Origin: Rhodospirillaceae bacterium
GTDB taxonomy: Bacteria; Pseudomonadota; Alphaproteobacteria; Rhodospirillales; UBA2165
DNA: 64,000 bases
Direction of reading: 5' to 3'
Assembly: GCA_002723345.1 (NCBI GenBank)
Contig: PBNV01000008.1
Coordinates: 1 to 64,000 of the forward strand
Part shown: piece by piece, positions 28,934 through 37,357 of the stretch
Numbering within the stretch: position 1 is the stretch's first letter
Layout: each line of letters opens with the position of its first letter
Translations under genes and position numbers: made by a program
The notes under the pieces: generated by a model
Database searches by the model: none
What the model was told of the DNA's origin: nothing
The model's input: only the letters and a program-made list of their open reading frames with translations

Positions 28934-29584
28934 ATGACCCTTTTCGAACGGCTAAAAAATGATAACCAATCCATTTGGTCCGCCTATATCCAGCATGAAT
29001 TTGTCCAGCAATTGGGGTCTGGGGTCTTGCCAGAGCGATGCTTCCATCACTATTTGGGCCAAGATTATCTATTTCTCATCCATTTTGCCCGGGCCTACGC
29101 TCTGGCCGCATATAAATCTGAAACGCTTGCCGATATACGTCAGGCAACCGCTGGTCTCTCGGCAATTATCGATCTGGAGATGGGTCTGCATGTCCAATTT
29201 TGCGCCAGCTGGGGGCTGACAGAGGCTGATATGGAGGCGCTCCCTGAAGCAGATGAAACCATAGCTTATACGCGTTTTGTTTTGGAAAAAGGGAATGCCG
29301 GCGATCTTTTAGATCTACACGTGGCGCTTGCTCCCTGCATTATCGGTTATGCTGAAATTGGAAATATTCTTGCGGCTTCGAATAACGCTAATGCTTACGC
29401 GTCATGGATCGAGATGTATGCCTCGGATGAATACCAGGACGTGGCGGCCGCGGCAATTTTGCAGTTGGATCGCTTATTTGAGTATCGGGCTGGTGAGGGA
29501 CGCTATGCCGTGCTTTCGAAAACCTTTGCCCAAGCCACACAATTGGAAGTGTCGTTTTGGCAAATGGCACTTAACCCGGCTTAA
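28934..29584 (+). CDS. tenA: TenA-family thiaminase II
   Basis: A 216-residue all-helical protein of the TenA/THI-4 family, which hydrolyses thiamine breakdown products (aminopyrimidines) so that the pyrimidine can be salvaged. Likely active-site residues are Cys in [12 protein letters not shown] (about 132) and Glu in [10 protein letters not shown] near the C-terminus. [20 protein letters not shown] is a family hallmark. A TTG at 28922 would overlap the ferredoxin stop; the ATG at 28934 is used here. It sits between fdx and mnmA, an unusual place for a thiamine gene. Confidence 0.85.
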   Translation: MTLFERLKNDNQSIWSAYIQHEFVQQLGSGVLPERCFHHYLGQDYLFLIHFARAYALAAYKSETLADIRQATAGLSAIIDLEMGLHVQFCASWGLTEADMEALPEADETIAYTRFVLEKGNAGDLLDLHVALAPCIIGYAEIGNILAASNNANAYASWIEMYASDEYQDVAAAAILQLDRLFEYRAGEGRYAVLSKTFAQATQLEVSFWQMALNPA

Positions 29585-29624
29585 GGCACTATCATTGTCA
29601 CACTGTCGAGACTATAGTCTGCCC

Positions 29625-30746
29625 ATGAATTCACTTGGAATTGATAAAAGGCCGGAAGATACCCGCGTCGTCGTCGCTATGTCAGGAGGCGTCGACTCCT
29701 CCGTGGCGGCAGCACTCTTGAAGGAGGAGGGCTATGACGTCGTTGGCATCACGTTGCAGTTATATGACTATGGCGCCGTCGTCGAGAAGCCCGGCACATG
29801 TTGCGCTGGTCAGGATATTTATGATGCGCGCCGGGTGGCGGACGCGCTTGGCTTTCCTCATTATGTGCTCGACTTCGAGGACCGATTCCGCCAAGAGGTC
29901 ATCGATGATTTTGCCGATACTTATCTGTCCGGTGAAACACCGATCCCGTGTGTAAAATGCAATCAAACCGTAAAATTTAGGGATCTTGTGGCGCGCGCAC
30001 GAGACCTGCAGGCGGACGCATTGGCAACTGGCCATTACATCCAGCGTGTGACCAGACACAATGACGTGGAACTTCACCGGGGCACCAATCATGACAAGGA
30101 TCAGAGCTATTTTCTGTTCGCCACCACGCAGGAGCAACTGAATTTTCTCCGCTTCCCCCTCGGGAGCCTGACAAAAGATGAAACACGGGCCCAGGCAGAG
30201 CGTCTCGGCCTTGCTATCGCCGACAAGCCGGACAGCCAAGATATTTGCTTCGTGCCAAATGGAAAGTATGCCGACATCGTTAAAAAGCTTCGACCAGAAG
30301 GGGTTGTTCCCGGTGACATCGTGGACGTCGCTGGCCGGGTGCTTGGCGAGCATCAAGGCGTTATTAATTACACAGTTGGCCAGCGCCGGGGGTTGAATAT
30401 TGGCGGTGGTGACCCTCTCTACGTTATCAGGCTCGACCCGGAAAACGCGCGGGTGATTGTTGGTCCCCGCGAGGCCCTTCTGGAGAACGAAGTGCGGCTC
30501 CGCGAGGTTAATTGGCTTGGCCAAGACCCTCTGCCGGATGCGGGATTGGAAATTCAGGTGAAACTGCGTTCTCTGCAACCTCTGGTGCCCGCCAAACTGC
30601 GACCTCTGCCAAATGGAGCGTTGGTAACCTTGCACGAGGCGCAGGCCGGTGTTTCCCCGGGTCAGGCATGTGTTTTTTACGACGGTGAGAGGGTGCTCGG
30701 CGGTGGTTGGATAGTCAGGCGGGATCGTTCGGCCCTAGCGGCCTGA
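29625..30746 (+). CDS. mnmA: tRNA-specific 2-thiouridylase MnmA
   Basis: Adds sulfur to uridine 34 of tRNAs for Lys, Glu and Gln. The 373-residue product has the PP-loop SGGVDSS (about 20-26), the catalytic cysteines in [11 protein letters not shown] and [13 protein letters not shown], and the ATHYIQR-like [10 protein letters not shown] segment. The open frame extends far upstream to 29328 through tenA in another frame; the ATG at 29625 matches the family N-terminus. Placed at the end of the sulfur operon, it is a natural client of the cysteine desulfurases upstream. Confidence 0.95.
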   Translation: MNSLGIDKRPEDTRVVVAMSGGVDSSVAAALLKEEGYDVVGITLQLYDYGAVVEKPGTCCAGQDIYDARRVADALGFPHYVLDFEDRFRQEVIDDFADTYLSGETPIPCVKCNQTVKFRDLVARARDLQADALATGHYIQRVTRHNDVELHRGTNHDKDQSYFLFATTQEQLNFLRFPLGSLTKDETRAQAERLGLAIADKPDSQDICFVPNGKYADIVKKLRPEGVVPGDIVDVAGRVLGEHQGVINYTVGQRRGLNIGGGDPLYVIRLDPENARVIVGPREALLENEVRLREVNWLGQDPLPDAGLEIQVKLRSLQPLVPAKLRPLPNGALVTLHEAQAGVSPGQACVFYDGERVLGGGWIVRRDRSALAA

Positions 30747-30795
30747 ACCCAAACCCGCTAATCTCCCCTGCAATCACAGGTCGGGAGGAGCACTT

Positions 30796-31380
30796 ATGAA
30801 GACCATCCATGTCAGCCCGGAAGAAATGGAGGCGCGGACCGCCCGGTTCGGCCAAATTACCCCGCAAAGCACTAGCTATGCGGAGGACACGGGCATTCCC
30901 AAAGAAGCTTACGAGATGTTGACAGCAAAGACGTTGTATCTCCTGATGTCCCCGGAAAGCCAGGGTGGGCCAATGGCCCAGGCTCCCGCTGTCACCACGG
31001 CAGACAAAATGAGCGTCATTATTGCTGAATGTCCACCCGGTGACCGACCGCTCCTTCATGCTCACCACAAGACCAATGAAACGTTTTTTTGCCTAAATGG
31101 ACGCTTTCGTATCCGGTGGGGTGACGAAGGGGAAAATGAGACCTACTTGGAACCGCTGGACATGATTGCGGTGCCGCCCGGCGTGGTGCGAGACTTTACC
31201 AATGTCTCAGACGAAACAGCCCGGCTACTCGTCTGGATTACTGGCGAGGCAGAAGATGACTTTAACGATATTGAGATGCCGCCCGTGGAGGCCGAAAAGT
31301 TACAGCAGAAATTTGGTGCTGGTATTCTAGATAAATTCGCTGCTATCGGTGTGAGCTTCAACGCTGGACTGGACGTTTGA
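30796..31380 (+). CDS. Cupin-domain protein, function unknown
   Basis: A 194-residue protein with a single cupin barrel in its middle: PLLHAHHKTNETFFCLNGRF holds the metal-binding His-x-His-x4-Glu pattern (about 78-87), and PPGVVRDFTNVSDETARLLVW the second cupin motif. The second motif lacks the usual histidine (PxGxxH reads PPGVVRDF), so a three-ligand metal site is doubtful. The substrate is unknown. A ribosome binding site GGGAGGAG stands 6 bases before the ATG. Last protein gene before the tRNA. Confidence 0.72.
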   Translation: MKTIHVSPEEMEARTARFGQITPQSTSYAEDTGIPKEAYEMLTAKTLYLLMSPESQGGPMAQAPAVTTADKMSVIIAECPPGDRPLLHAHHKTNETFFCLNGRFRIRWGDEGENETYLEPLDMIAVPPGVVRDFTNVSDETARLLVWITGEAEDDFNDIEMPPVEAEKLQQKFGAGILDKFAAIGVSFNAGLDV

Positions 31381-31396
31381 CGTTTGACAGTCTGGG

Positions 31397-31416
31397 GCCC
31401 TTGACACTCAAAGGGC
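31397..31416 (+). terminator. Possible weak hairpin after the cupin gene
   Basis: GCCCTTG and CAAAGGGC form a 7-pair stem with one bulged base and a five-base loop, 16 bases after the cupin stop. It is followed by an A/T-rich but not U-rich run (ATAAAAATATA), so it is at best a weak intrinsic terminator. Confidence 0.3.
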
Positions 31417-31511
31417 ATAAAAATATACACCTGTCTTCTCTCCGGTCGGTCCGGTGTTCAGAGGAGTATTCACTGATAGGCGCCCGGAAATCTGGCGTAT
31501 TGATAAAGTGT

Positions 31512-31588
31512 GGCGGAGTAGCTCAGGTGGTTAGAGCAGCGGAATCATAATCCGCGTGTCGGGGGTTCAAGTCCCTCCTCCGCTACCA
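31512..31588 (+). tRNA. tRNA-Met (anticodon CAT), elongator type
   Basis: A full 77-base cloverleaf with encoded CCA. The acceptor stem is GGCGGAG against CTCCGCT (the first pair is G-U), with discriminator A. The D arm is AGCTCAGGTGGTTAGAGC. The anticodon stem GCGGA/TCCGC encloses loop ATCATAA with anticodon CAT at 31546-31548. The T arm contains GGTTCAAGTCC. The acceptor lacks the C1-A72 mismatch of initiator tRNA, so an elongator tRNA-Met is favoured. A tRNA-Ile with modified C34 (CAT) cannot be fully excluded by eye. Confidence 0.93.
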
Positions 31589-31627
31589 TTTATTTGATTG
31601 TCTTATCTCACGCCCGTCATATTTGGT

Positions 31628-31897
31628 TCATCCGTTTGCTAATTCGAACGCTGTTTGCACTTGATCTATTCTATGCGAAGAAGACTCTCGATTAGGCAAA
31701 CTTCGGATTAGTTTTTTGCCAATATTTTCATCACCAGTGAAGTCTTTGGAAGACAATAATTCGACCTCCATCCATTGGCCATCATCAGAAAAGCCCATAG
31801 TCCGACTTATTACGAGAATGCCCCCTTCCTCTCTAGGTTGTTTGGAGTGATGCCCGGGGTTGAAAAAGATCTGGTTGTTTTTTTTGGTCGAAGACAT
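31628..31897 (-). CDS. Small hypothetical protein (89 aa), doubtful
   Basis: An open frame on the minus strand between the tRNA and yaaA. The product is polar, with the stretch ILVISRTMGFSDDGQWMEVELLSSKDF that looks like beta strands, and a basic N-terminus. I do not recognise any family. There is no clear ribosome binding site before the ATG at 31897. If it is not a gene, 31589-32058 is a 470-base stretch with no feature that I can support. Confidence 0.35.
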   Translation of the reverse strand: MSSTKKNNQIFFNPGHHSKQPREEGGILVISRTMGFSDDGQWMEVELLSSKDFTGDENIGKKLIRSLPNRESSSHRIDQVQTAFELANG

Positions 31898-32058
31898 ATA
31901 TGGTTACGGAGCAAATGGAGGACCGTGTTAGTAGGTCTTTAGTGCAGTGGCGGAAGATACGTCGGGCTCACGCGAAAACCAAGTAAAGCCCACAAAAATA
32001 GGTGTGTTGGTCTCTATGGTTACTATTAGGGCCTCGTTCAACGCATGGAGGATTTTTT

Positions 32059-32808
32059 ATGTTAGTGGTTATATCGCCGGCAAAAAAGCTTGATATGCAA
32101 CGCTTTGACGACATTCCGTCAACCCAACCACTTTTCGAGCATGAGGTCAGAGAATTAGTTGAAACTATGCGAAACCTCAGCCCTGTTGAACTTCGGTCGT
32201 TAATGGGTATCAGTGAGAATTTGGCTAAATTGAATGCGGACCGTTTTGCAAGATTCGGATCTCAGGACAAAAACCCTGCAGTGTTTACTTTTGCTGGAGA
32301 TACGTATTTGGGGCTAGATGCCGCAACTCTCGCGCCAGAGTCAATGGCCTGGGCGCAAAATCATTTGCGAGTTTTGTCTGGTTTATATGGGGTGTTAAGG
32401 CCACTTGATGAAATAGAACCGTATCGTTTGGAAATGGGAAGTCGGTTAAAAACAGCTGGGTCGCAATCTCTGTACCAGTATTGGCGTCGTAAAGTATCCG
32501 ATGCCCTTAATGCTGAAGCAGAAGCCACAAAATCGAATGTATTGGTGAATTGTGCTTCTAAAGAGTATTTCAGTGTTGTTGATTTGACCACTCTCGAAAT
32601 ACCGGTAGTGACGCCTGTTTTTATGGAAAACAAAAGTGGAAAAGCAAAAATTATCAGCTTTCATGCGAAGAAAGCGAGAGGTGCGATGGCGCGTTTTATC
32701 GTGCAGAACAAACTCACAGACAAAGAAGATTTAAAAGATTTTAATGCTGGCGGATATCGCTATCAGCCGGAGCAATCGAACTTAAATAGTCTCGTTTTTA
32801 TCCGCTAA
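32059..32808 (+). CDS. yaaA: Peroxide stress protein YaaA (DUF328)
   Basis: A 249-residue cytoplasmic protein of the YaaA family, which in E. coli lowers free iron and limits peroxide damage to DNA. Family hallmarks are the opening MLVVISPAKKLD, FTFAGDTYLGLDA, LSGLYGVLRPLDEIEPYRLEMG (about 120-140), VNCASKEYFSV and the tail FNAGGYRY. Upstream frame to 32002 is not needed, because AGGA stands just before the ATG at 32059. The gene is more A/T-rich than its neighbours by eye. An iron-protective function fits the nearby Fe-S operon, but no operon link is seen. Confidence 0.92.
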   Translation: MLVVISPAKKLDMQRFDDIPSTQPLFEHEVRELVETMRNLSPVELRSLMGISENLAKLNADRFARFGSQDKNPAVFTFAGDTYLGLDAATLAPESMAWAQNHLRVLSGLYGVLRPLDEIEPYRLEMGSRLKTAGSQSLYQYWRRKVSDALNAEAEATKSNVLVNCASKEYFSVVDLTTLEIPVVTPVFMENKSGKAKIISFHAKKARGAMARFIVQNKLTDKEDLKDFNAGGYRYQPEQSNLNSLVFIR

Positions 32809-33518
32809 GAGTGGACGCTGTTTAGGAAGTAGCCAACTGCGACCTTCTTCTCGAGCACAAATTTTCTTGTTTGTATCAAAAAAGCTGCTGAAATTAGAAA
32901 ACGTTGGTCTGGTCCATCTTCATAAAGATGCTGGCGATGCCGGTACCTCCGTCCAAAGGACGCAGGTAAGGATAAACTGTAAAGATGCCACATAAGACAT
33001 TCATAATTGAAGGATTTTTGGTAATCTACATATGCAGATTACCCCGGAGATAACCTCAATACCATATTGCGGAGTAGGTCAGACTAAAAATTGAGACGAG
33101 AAACGAAGTTGTTATCTCGAGATTCTAATACAGAAACGCAATGGCACGCACGTCTAGCTTGGCGCAATGCCTAAAAAGGTAAAGAAACGGTGCAATATAG
33201 CATTGTCTGAGCGGTAAATAGAAGGGGCCAAACCGTGTCACCAATCTTGCGCTCGGAGATCCTAAGCTTTGAAAAGTGGGCCAAGGCCGCGTGTCCCTGT
33301 AGCTCGATTTTCGAATGCATAGGACGTGCACGGTTTCGCGACCGCAGGGCCCGACCTATGCTAACGAGTTTTATTATTAGTTGGTGCTTTGGCAGTTGAG
33401 CGGAGGGAGTTTAAAGCCCAGTCTCAGCGAAATTAGGGGTTTTGTAATTGAAATTTGGATGTATTCTCTGCCTCCGTGAAAAAAAAGGTTAATTGCCACA
33501 CTATCAGAGGAGGAAAAT
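32809..33518. other. Large intergenic region with no gene I can support
   Basis: About 710 bases between yaaA and dctP, A/T-rich by eye. Two short minus-strand frames (62 and 68 codons) show no protein-like pattern or ribosome binding site. The main structure is the palindrome at 33020-33043, and a second, looser inverted pair is GAGATAAC (33047-33054) with GTTATCTC (33111-33118). The last part (after about 33370) should hold the dctP promoter. I found no tRNA, transposase remnant or riboswitch. An unannotated small RNA is possible. Confidence 0.5.
33020..33043. repeat. 24-base near-perfect palindrome, likely operator
   Basis: Arms GGTAATCT and AGATTACC are exact complements, and the 8-base centre ACATATGC is itself palindromic apart from one A/C pair. 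The whole is thus a 24-base palindrome with a single mismatch. It is preceded by a T-run on the plus strand and not followed by one on either strand, so it does not look like an intrinsic terminator. A dimeric repressor site or other protein-binding site is the likeliest reading. It is about 480 bases from dctP and 210 from yaaA. Confidence 0.55.
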
Positions 33519-34526
33519 GTGAACAAGAATTTGTTAATGGCGGCAGCAGGTATGATGTTTGTCGTCGCGGGAGGAGCTTCAGCAGCTGAATTGGTAAAGG
33601 TTGCATCCTTCGTATCCCCAAAAAGTATAGGCGTGACAAAAGTCATCAAGCCATGGATGGAGAAAGTTCGGGCTGATATCGGAAGTTCAGCAGAACTCAA
33701 AGGGTTCTGGGGCGGTTCTCTCGGCAAAAGCCCAGTTAAACAGTATGAGTTGGTGAAAAATGGCGTTGCAGATGTAGCCTGGATTTTACCGGGCTATACG
33801 GCCGGTCAATTCCCTGAAATGCAAATTGTAGAACTACCCTTTCTCGTCGACAACGCCAACGAGGCTGGTCTTGTGGTGCAGCGCCTGCATGACGCAGGCC
33901 ATCAGACCGGGCTCGGCGCCGTGAAACTTCTTGGTGCGTGGGCCACGTCGCCCAACCTTCTGTTTATCAACAAACCTGTTAAGAGTGTTGCCGATTTGAA
34001 AAATTTGAAAATCCGTAACGCCGGTTCCGTTGGTGGATATTGGCTTGGCCAGATGGGAGCGATACCCCAAACGATGAGTGCTCCAAAAATGACAGTTGCG
34101 CTGAACCGAGGTACTATAGATGGTGGCCAGCAAGGTTGGACCGGGATGAGAACATTCAAAGCTATGGGCCTTGTCACCCATGCAATGGATTTGCCACTCG
34201 GCGCCATTCCATTCTTCCTAGGCATGAATAAGAAAAAATGGGACGGTCTGCCCAAAAATGTTCAAGCAGCATTCTTAAAGCATGGCGGGGAGACTATCGC
34301 CCGAAATGGAGGCAAAGCTTATACCGATGCGGTAACACAGATTTTGTCCAAAAATGCACAGGCGAAAAAACTGACTATAGTGAAACCGAGTGGACCCGAG
34401 TTCGATAAATTGGTAGCGAATTCTAAGAAAACTGTTCACAGCTGGTGGATTAATAAAACGAAGAACGGCCAGGAAGTGTACAATAAAACGGTAAAATTCC
34501 TCGCCGATATCCGAAAAAACGGATAA
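33519..34526 (+). CDS. dctP: TRAP transporter solute-binding protein
   Basis: Periplasmic binding protein of a TRAP transporter. The 335-residue product starts at GTG 33519 after AGGAGG. It has a signal peptide (MNKNLLMAAAGMMFVVAGGASAA, cut near residue 22). LKNLKIRNAG holds the substrate-carboxylate arginine and LNRGTIDGGQQGWTGM the conserved pattern of DctP proteins. The ligand cannot be read from sequence; TRAP systems mostly import carboxylic acids. It is followed 25 bases later by dctQ and dctM. Confidence 0.93.
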   Translation: MNKNLLMAAAGMMFVVAGGASAAELVKVASFVSPKSIGVTKVIKPWMEKVRADIGSSAELKGFWGGSLGKSPVKQYELVKNGVADVAWILPGYTAGQFPEMQIVELPFLVDNANEAGLVVQRLHDAGHQTGLGAVKLLGAWATSPNLLFINKPVKSVADLKNLKIRNAGSVGGYWLGQMGAIPQTMSAPKMTVALNRGTIDGGQQGWTGMRTFKAMGLVTHAMDLPLGAIPFFLGMNKKKWDGLPKNVQAAFLKHGGETIARNGGKAYTDAVTQILSKNAQAKKLTIVKPSGPEFDKLVANSKKTVHSWWINKTKNGQEVYNKTVKFLADIRKNG

Positions 34527-34551
34527 TTCGCAACACTAGTTGATCTAAACG

Positions 34552-35088
34552 TTGGATCAATTTGAGCATACCAGCAGGCGATTGAGTGGCTACTTGCGGC
34601 TCATCGCCTGCGTCGGTTTTACCGGCCTTGTCATTGTTGCGTTGTTAACGATGGTAGACGGCCTCGGTCGTTGGTTGGCGTTGCCTCGCATTCCTGGCTT
34701 TAATGACATTGCGCAGGTGTCCTATGCAATTGTGATTGCCTCCTGTTTTCCCTCCCTTTTGTTACGAGACCAAAATATTGTCATCCGCTTCCTCGGACGA
34801 GGCATAAAGGGGCGCACTAATTACGCGCTTGAAGTCTTTGGTAACCTCATGACGCTGGCGTTTTTTGCTATATTAGTTTGGCAGTTCTATCTTATTACCT
34901 TGGATCTACAGGCGAACAATCGCGCGTCGCCTACAATTGAATTCCCTATAGCTCCTTGGTGGTGGATTGTCTCGGTCATTATGACGATCACAGTTCCGGT
35001 GCAGTTTTGGGTTCTGATTGACAGTATTTACAGCGTCCTCTTTAACCGTCCTACTCGGTTGCCGAAGGAAGAGGGGGAGAGCGTCTGA
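34552..35088 (+). CDS. dctQ: TRAP transporter small membrane subunit
   Basis: A 178-residue membrane protein with four predicted membrane segments (about 16-36, 50-72, 92-115, 135-160), the usual DctQ topology. It starts at TTG 34552; PRIPGFNDIAQVSYAIVIAS and PTIEFPIAPWWWIVSVIMT are family-like. Its TGA overlaps the dctM ATG (TGATG), so the pair is made in fixed ratio. Confidence 0.9.
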   Translation: MDQFEHTSRRLSGYLRLIACVGFTGLVIVALLTMVDGLGRWLALPRIPGFNDIAQVSYAIVIASCFPSLLLRDQNIVIRFLGRGIKGRTNYALEVFGNLMTLAFFAILVWQFYLITLDLQANNRASPTIEFPIAPWWWIVSVIMTITVPVQFWVLIDSIYSVLFNRPTRLPKEEGESV

Positions 35089-36392
35089 TGGATCCCATCG
35101 TCCTCGGCAGTATCGGCCTTGGGGCCATGTTCTTGCTAATTGGCCTGCACGTGCCGATCGGCGTCGCTATGGGTCTCACCGGCGTGGTGTCCGTTGGCTT
35201 CATTATCGGATGGGAGCCGGCTTTTTCGTTACTCGGCACCGAGCCGTCTGCGGCTATTGAAAATGAGGGGTTGGCGGTCGTCGCCCTCTTTCTACTGATG
35301 GGCGCGTTCGCGACAGAGGCCGGCGTTTCTGCGGATATGTACCGGCTCGCCTATGCTCTAATTGGCCATTTCCGGGGCGGACTTGCCATGGCGACAATTG
35401 GAGGATGTGCGGGTTTTGGCGCCATTTGTGGATCCTCCGTAGCGACAACAGCCACCATGGCCAAAATTGCGCTACCCGAGATGATCAGGCGGGACTATCA
35501 CCAAACACTTGCGAGTGGGAGCATTGCGGCCGGGGGTACATTGGGGATGCTGGTTCCACCGTCTGTGGTGATGATCATTTATGGCATTCTCATCGAAGAG
35601 AGCATCATTGCACTGTTTGCAGCTGCAATATTCCCAGGCATTATTGCGACGGTTCTCTACTGCATCACTATTAGTATTTATGTTCGCATCAAGCCCGAGG
35701 CGGGTCCTGCCGGAACTCGCGTCCCATGGCGGGAAAAGGTGCAGGTCTTTGTAGCTTCTTGGAGGTTCCTTCTGATCGCAGCGATTGTCTCCGGCGGCAT
35801 TTACACTGGCGTCTTTACCATAACGGAAGCCGCCTCAGTAGGTGCGAGCGTCTCCTTCATTTTTGCCCTCATGAATGGCATGAAAATGAGAGGCTTCCTG
35901 GATTGCCTGTCCAGTACGGCGGCAAATACTGGCATGATTTTTGTCATAATCATGGGGGCCTCCATCTTCAGTTATTTTATCACCCTCTCGGGTTTGCCGG
36001 ATGCTTCCGTGGAGTTCATCAAAGCACTTAATGCCCATGATGCTGTCGTGCTGATTCTACTCATGGTTATGTATTTAATTCTGGGCAGCATCTTCGATAC
36101 GGTCGCCGCAATGGTTATCACGCTGCCGTTTGTGTTCCCGGTAATCACAGATATGGGATACGATCCCGTATGGTGGGGGGTGGTCAACGTGATGATAATG
36201 GAGATTGGCATGATCACGCCGCCTATAGGGATCAACGTCTTTGTCCTAAATGGTATGGCGAAAAATCTTAATCTCAAGACAATCTATGCGGGTATTCTGC
36301 CGTTCTTTGCCACAGATATATTGCGTCTTGCAATCGTGCTGATATTCCCGACGACGGCACTTTGGCTGCCCAAGGCCTGGGGGTTAATGTGA
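35088..36392 (+). CDS. dctM: TRAP transporter large permease
   Basis: The 434-residue permease that couples sodium flow to substrate uptake. Many membrane segments, with the family signatures GGCAGFGAICGSSVATTATM (about 105-124), GTLGMLVPPSVVMIIYGIL and EIGMITPPIGINVFVLNG. It completes the dctPQM operon. Its stop is 3 bases from the stop of the convergent amidohydrolase-like gene. The whole cluster faces genes for organic-acid activation, so the cargo is probably a carboxylate used there (inference). Confidence 0.94.
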   Translation: MDPIVLGSIGLGAMFLLIGLHVPIGVAMGLTGVVSVGFIIGWEPAFSLLGTEPSAAIENEGLAVVALFLLMGAFATEAGVSADMYRLAYALIGHFRGGLAMATIGGCAGFGAICGSSVATTATMAKIALPEMIRRDYHQTLASGSIAAGGTLGMLVPPSVVMIIYGILIEESIIALFAAAIFPGIIATVLYCITISIYVRIKPEAGPAGTRVPWREKVQVFVASWRFLLIAAIVSGGIYTGVFTITEAASVGASVSFIFALMNGMKMRGFLDCLSSTAANTGMIFVIIMGASIFSYFITLSGLPDASVEFIKALNAHDAVVLILLMVMYLILGSIFDTVAAMVITLPFVFPVITDMGYDPVWWGVVNVMIMEIGMITPPIGINVFVLNGMAKNLNLKTIYAGILPFFATDILRLAIVLIFPTTALWLPKAWGLM

Positions 36393-36395
36393 CTT

Positions 36396-37274
36396 CTAGA
36401 CGCTGCCTAGTCCGTAAACCCTCTCGGCATTTTCGCGTAATAATTTCTTCAAGACACCTTCCTTCAGATTAAGGTCTGCTATTTCCTGTAAAGCACGACC
36501 GAAATCGATAACCGGAAAGTCCGTGCCAAAGAGGACTTTGTCCTGTCCATAGGAATTCAAGTAGCGGACGAAACTCTCAGGCCAGTATTTCGGCGCGTGG
36601 GCGTCGCAGCCAATAAAAACGTTTGGATGCTTCCAGGCCATAGCGATCATCTCATCTTGCCAGGGAATGCCGATGTGGATGCCTATTAGTTTTAGGTCGG
36701 GAAAATCGCAAGCCACGGCATCCAAGGTGATGGGTTGGCCAACACTCCGCATTGGGTGTTTGGGCGAATAAACCATTGATTGGCCTACCTGCAGCTGAAT
36801 CGGCACGTTTAGTTCGACACATTTTGCGTAAAACGGGTAATATTTGGCGTGATCAGGTGCGAGCTCGAACCAATGCGGGTAGGCGTGCGCGCCGATAAAC
36901 CCTAACTCGGTAACAGCGTGCTCGAACGCTTTGATGCCGGCCATTCCATCATAGGGATCGATACCTGCCAACCCGTGAAACCGGTCCGGGTGGGCAGCTA
37001 CCGCATCAGCAACCAATTCATATGGAATATGATAGGTTGCGGGCAATCCAGGGCGTCCAATCTTCGCCGCAATTAGGAATGATTTTTCAATCCCGGCATC
37101 ATCCATGCGGCGCAGCATGTCCTCATGGGAGAGACCTTGGTAGGTTTTTTCTGATATACCTAGCTTTTCAACATAAAACCCTCGGCGGTCTTCAGGTCGA
37201 TAAGCCAGGGCTTCTTGGGTCTGAATATTTACGACCGCATCGATTGCGGTCACGGGTAAAGGGTTGTGGGCCAT
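36396..37274 (-). CDS. Amidohydrolase-fold protein (COG2159) lacking the HxH motif
   Basis: A 292-residue TIM-barrel protein of the ACMSD-related amidohydrolase_2 group, members of which are decarboxylases or hydrolases of ring-cleavage products. Later family residues are present: IGIHIGIPW (about 200), GCDAH, and FGTDFPVIDF (about 250, the catalytic Asp region), then LLRENAERVYGL. The N-terminal metal pair HxH is absent: the aligned strand reads AIDAVVNIQT (Val and Asn). The later barrel histidine is replaced as well (PIQLQVGQS). It may be a metal-free member or have another ligand set. No ribosome binding site is evident before the ATG. Confidence 0.8.
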   Translation of the reverse strand: MAHNPLPVTAIDAVVNIQTQEALAYRPEDRRGFYVEKLGISEKTYQGLSHEDMLRRMDDAGIEKSFLIAAKIGRPGLPATYHIPYELVADAVAAHPDRFHGLAGIDPYDGMAGIKAFEHAVTELGFIGAHAYPHWFELAPDHAKYYPFYAKCVELNVPIQLQVGQSMVYSPKHPMRSVGQPITLDAVACDFPDLKLIGIHIGIPWQDEMIAMAWKHPNVFIGCDAHAPKYWPESFVRYLNSYGQDKVLFGTDFPVIDFGRALQEIADLNLKEGVLKKLLRENAERVYGLGSV

Positions 37275-37357
37275 AAGTCTGTTCCATGGTCTTATTGTGT
37301 GCCGGGAAAGAGCATGCCATTATTCATAAAAATGTAAATAAATTAATGGGTTAGATT

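Noticed and set aside
29760-30635. 291-residue minus-strand reading frame
   Set aside because: It is antisense to mnmA, which has all its catalytic motifs; the product shows no recognisable domain.
31512-31588. Integration site at the tRNA-Met gene
   Set aside because: No second copy of the tRNA 3' end and no integrase are visible nearby.
33020-33043. Intrinsic terminator
   Set aside because: The palindrome has no T-run after it on either strand; a protein-binding site fits better.
33125-33331. 68-codon minus-strand frame in the intergenic region
   Set aside because: Composition and lack of a ribosome binding site make it look like chance.
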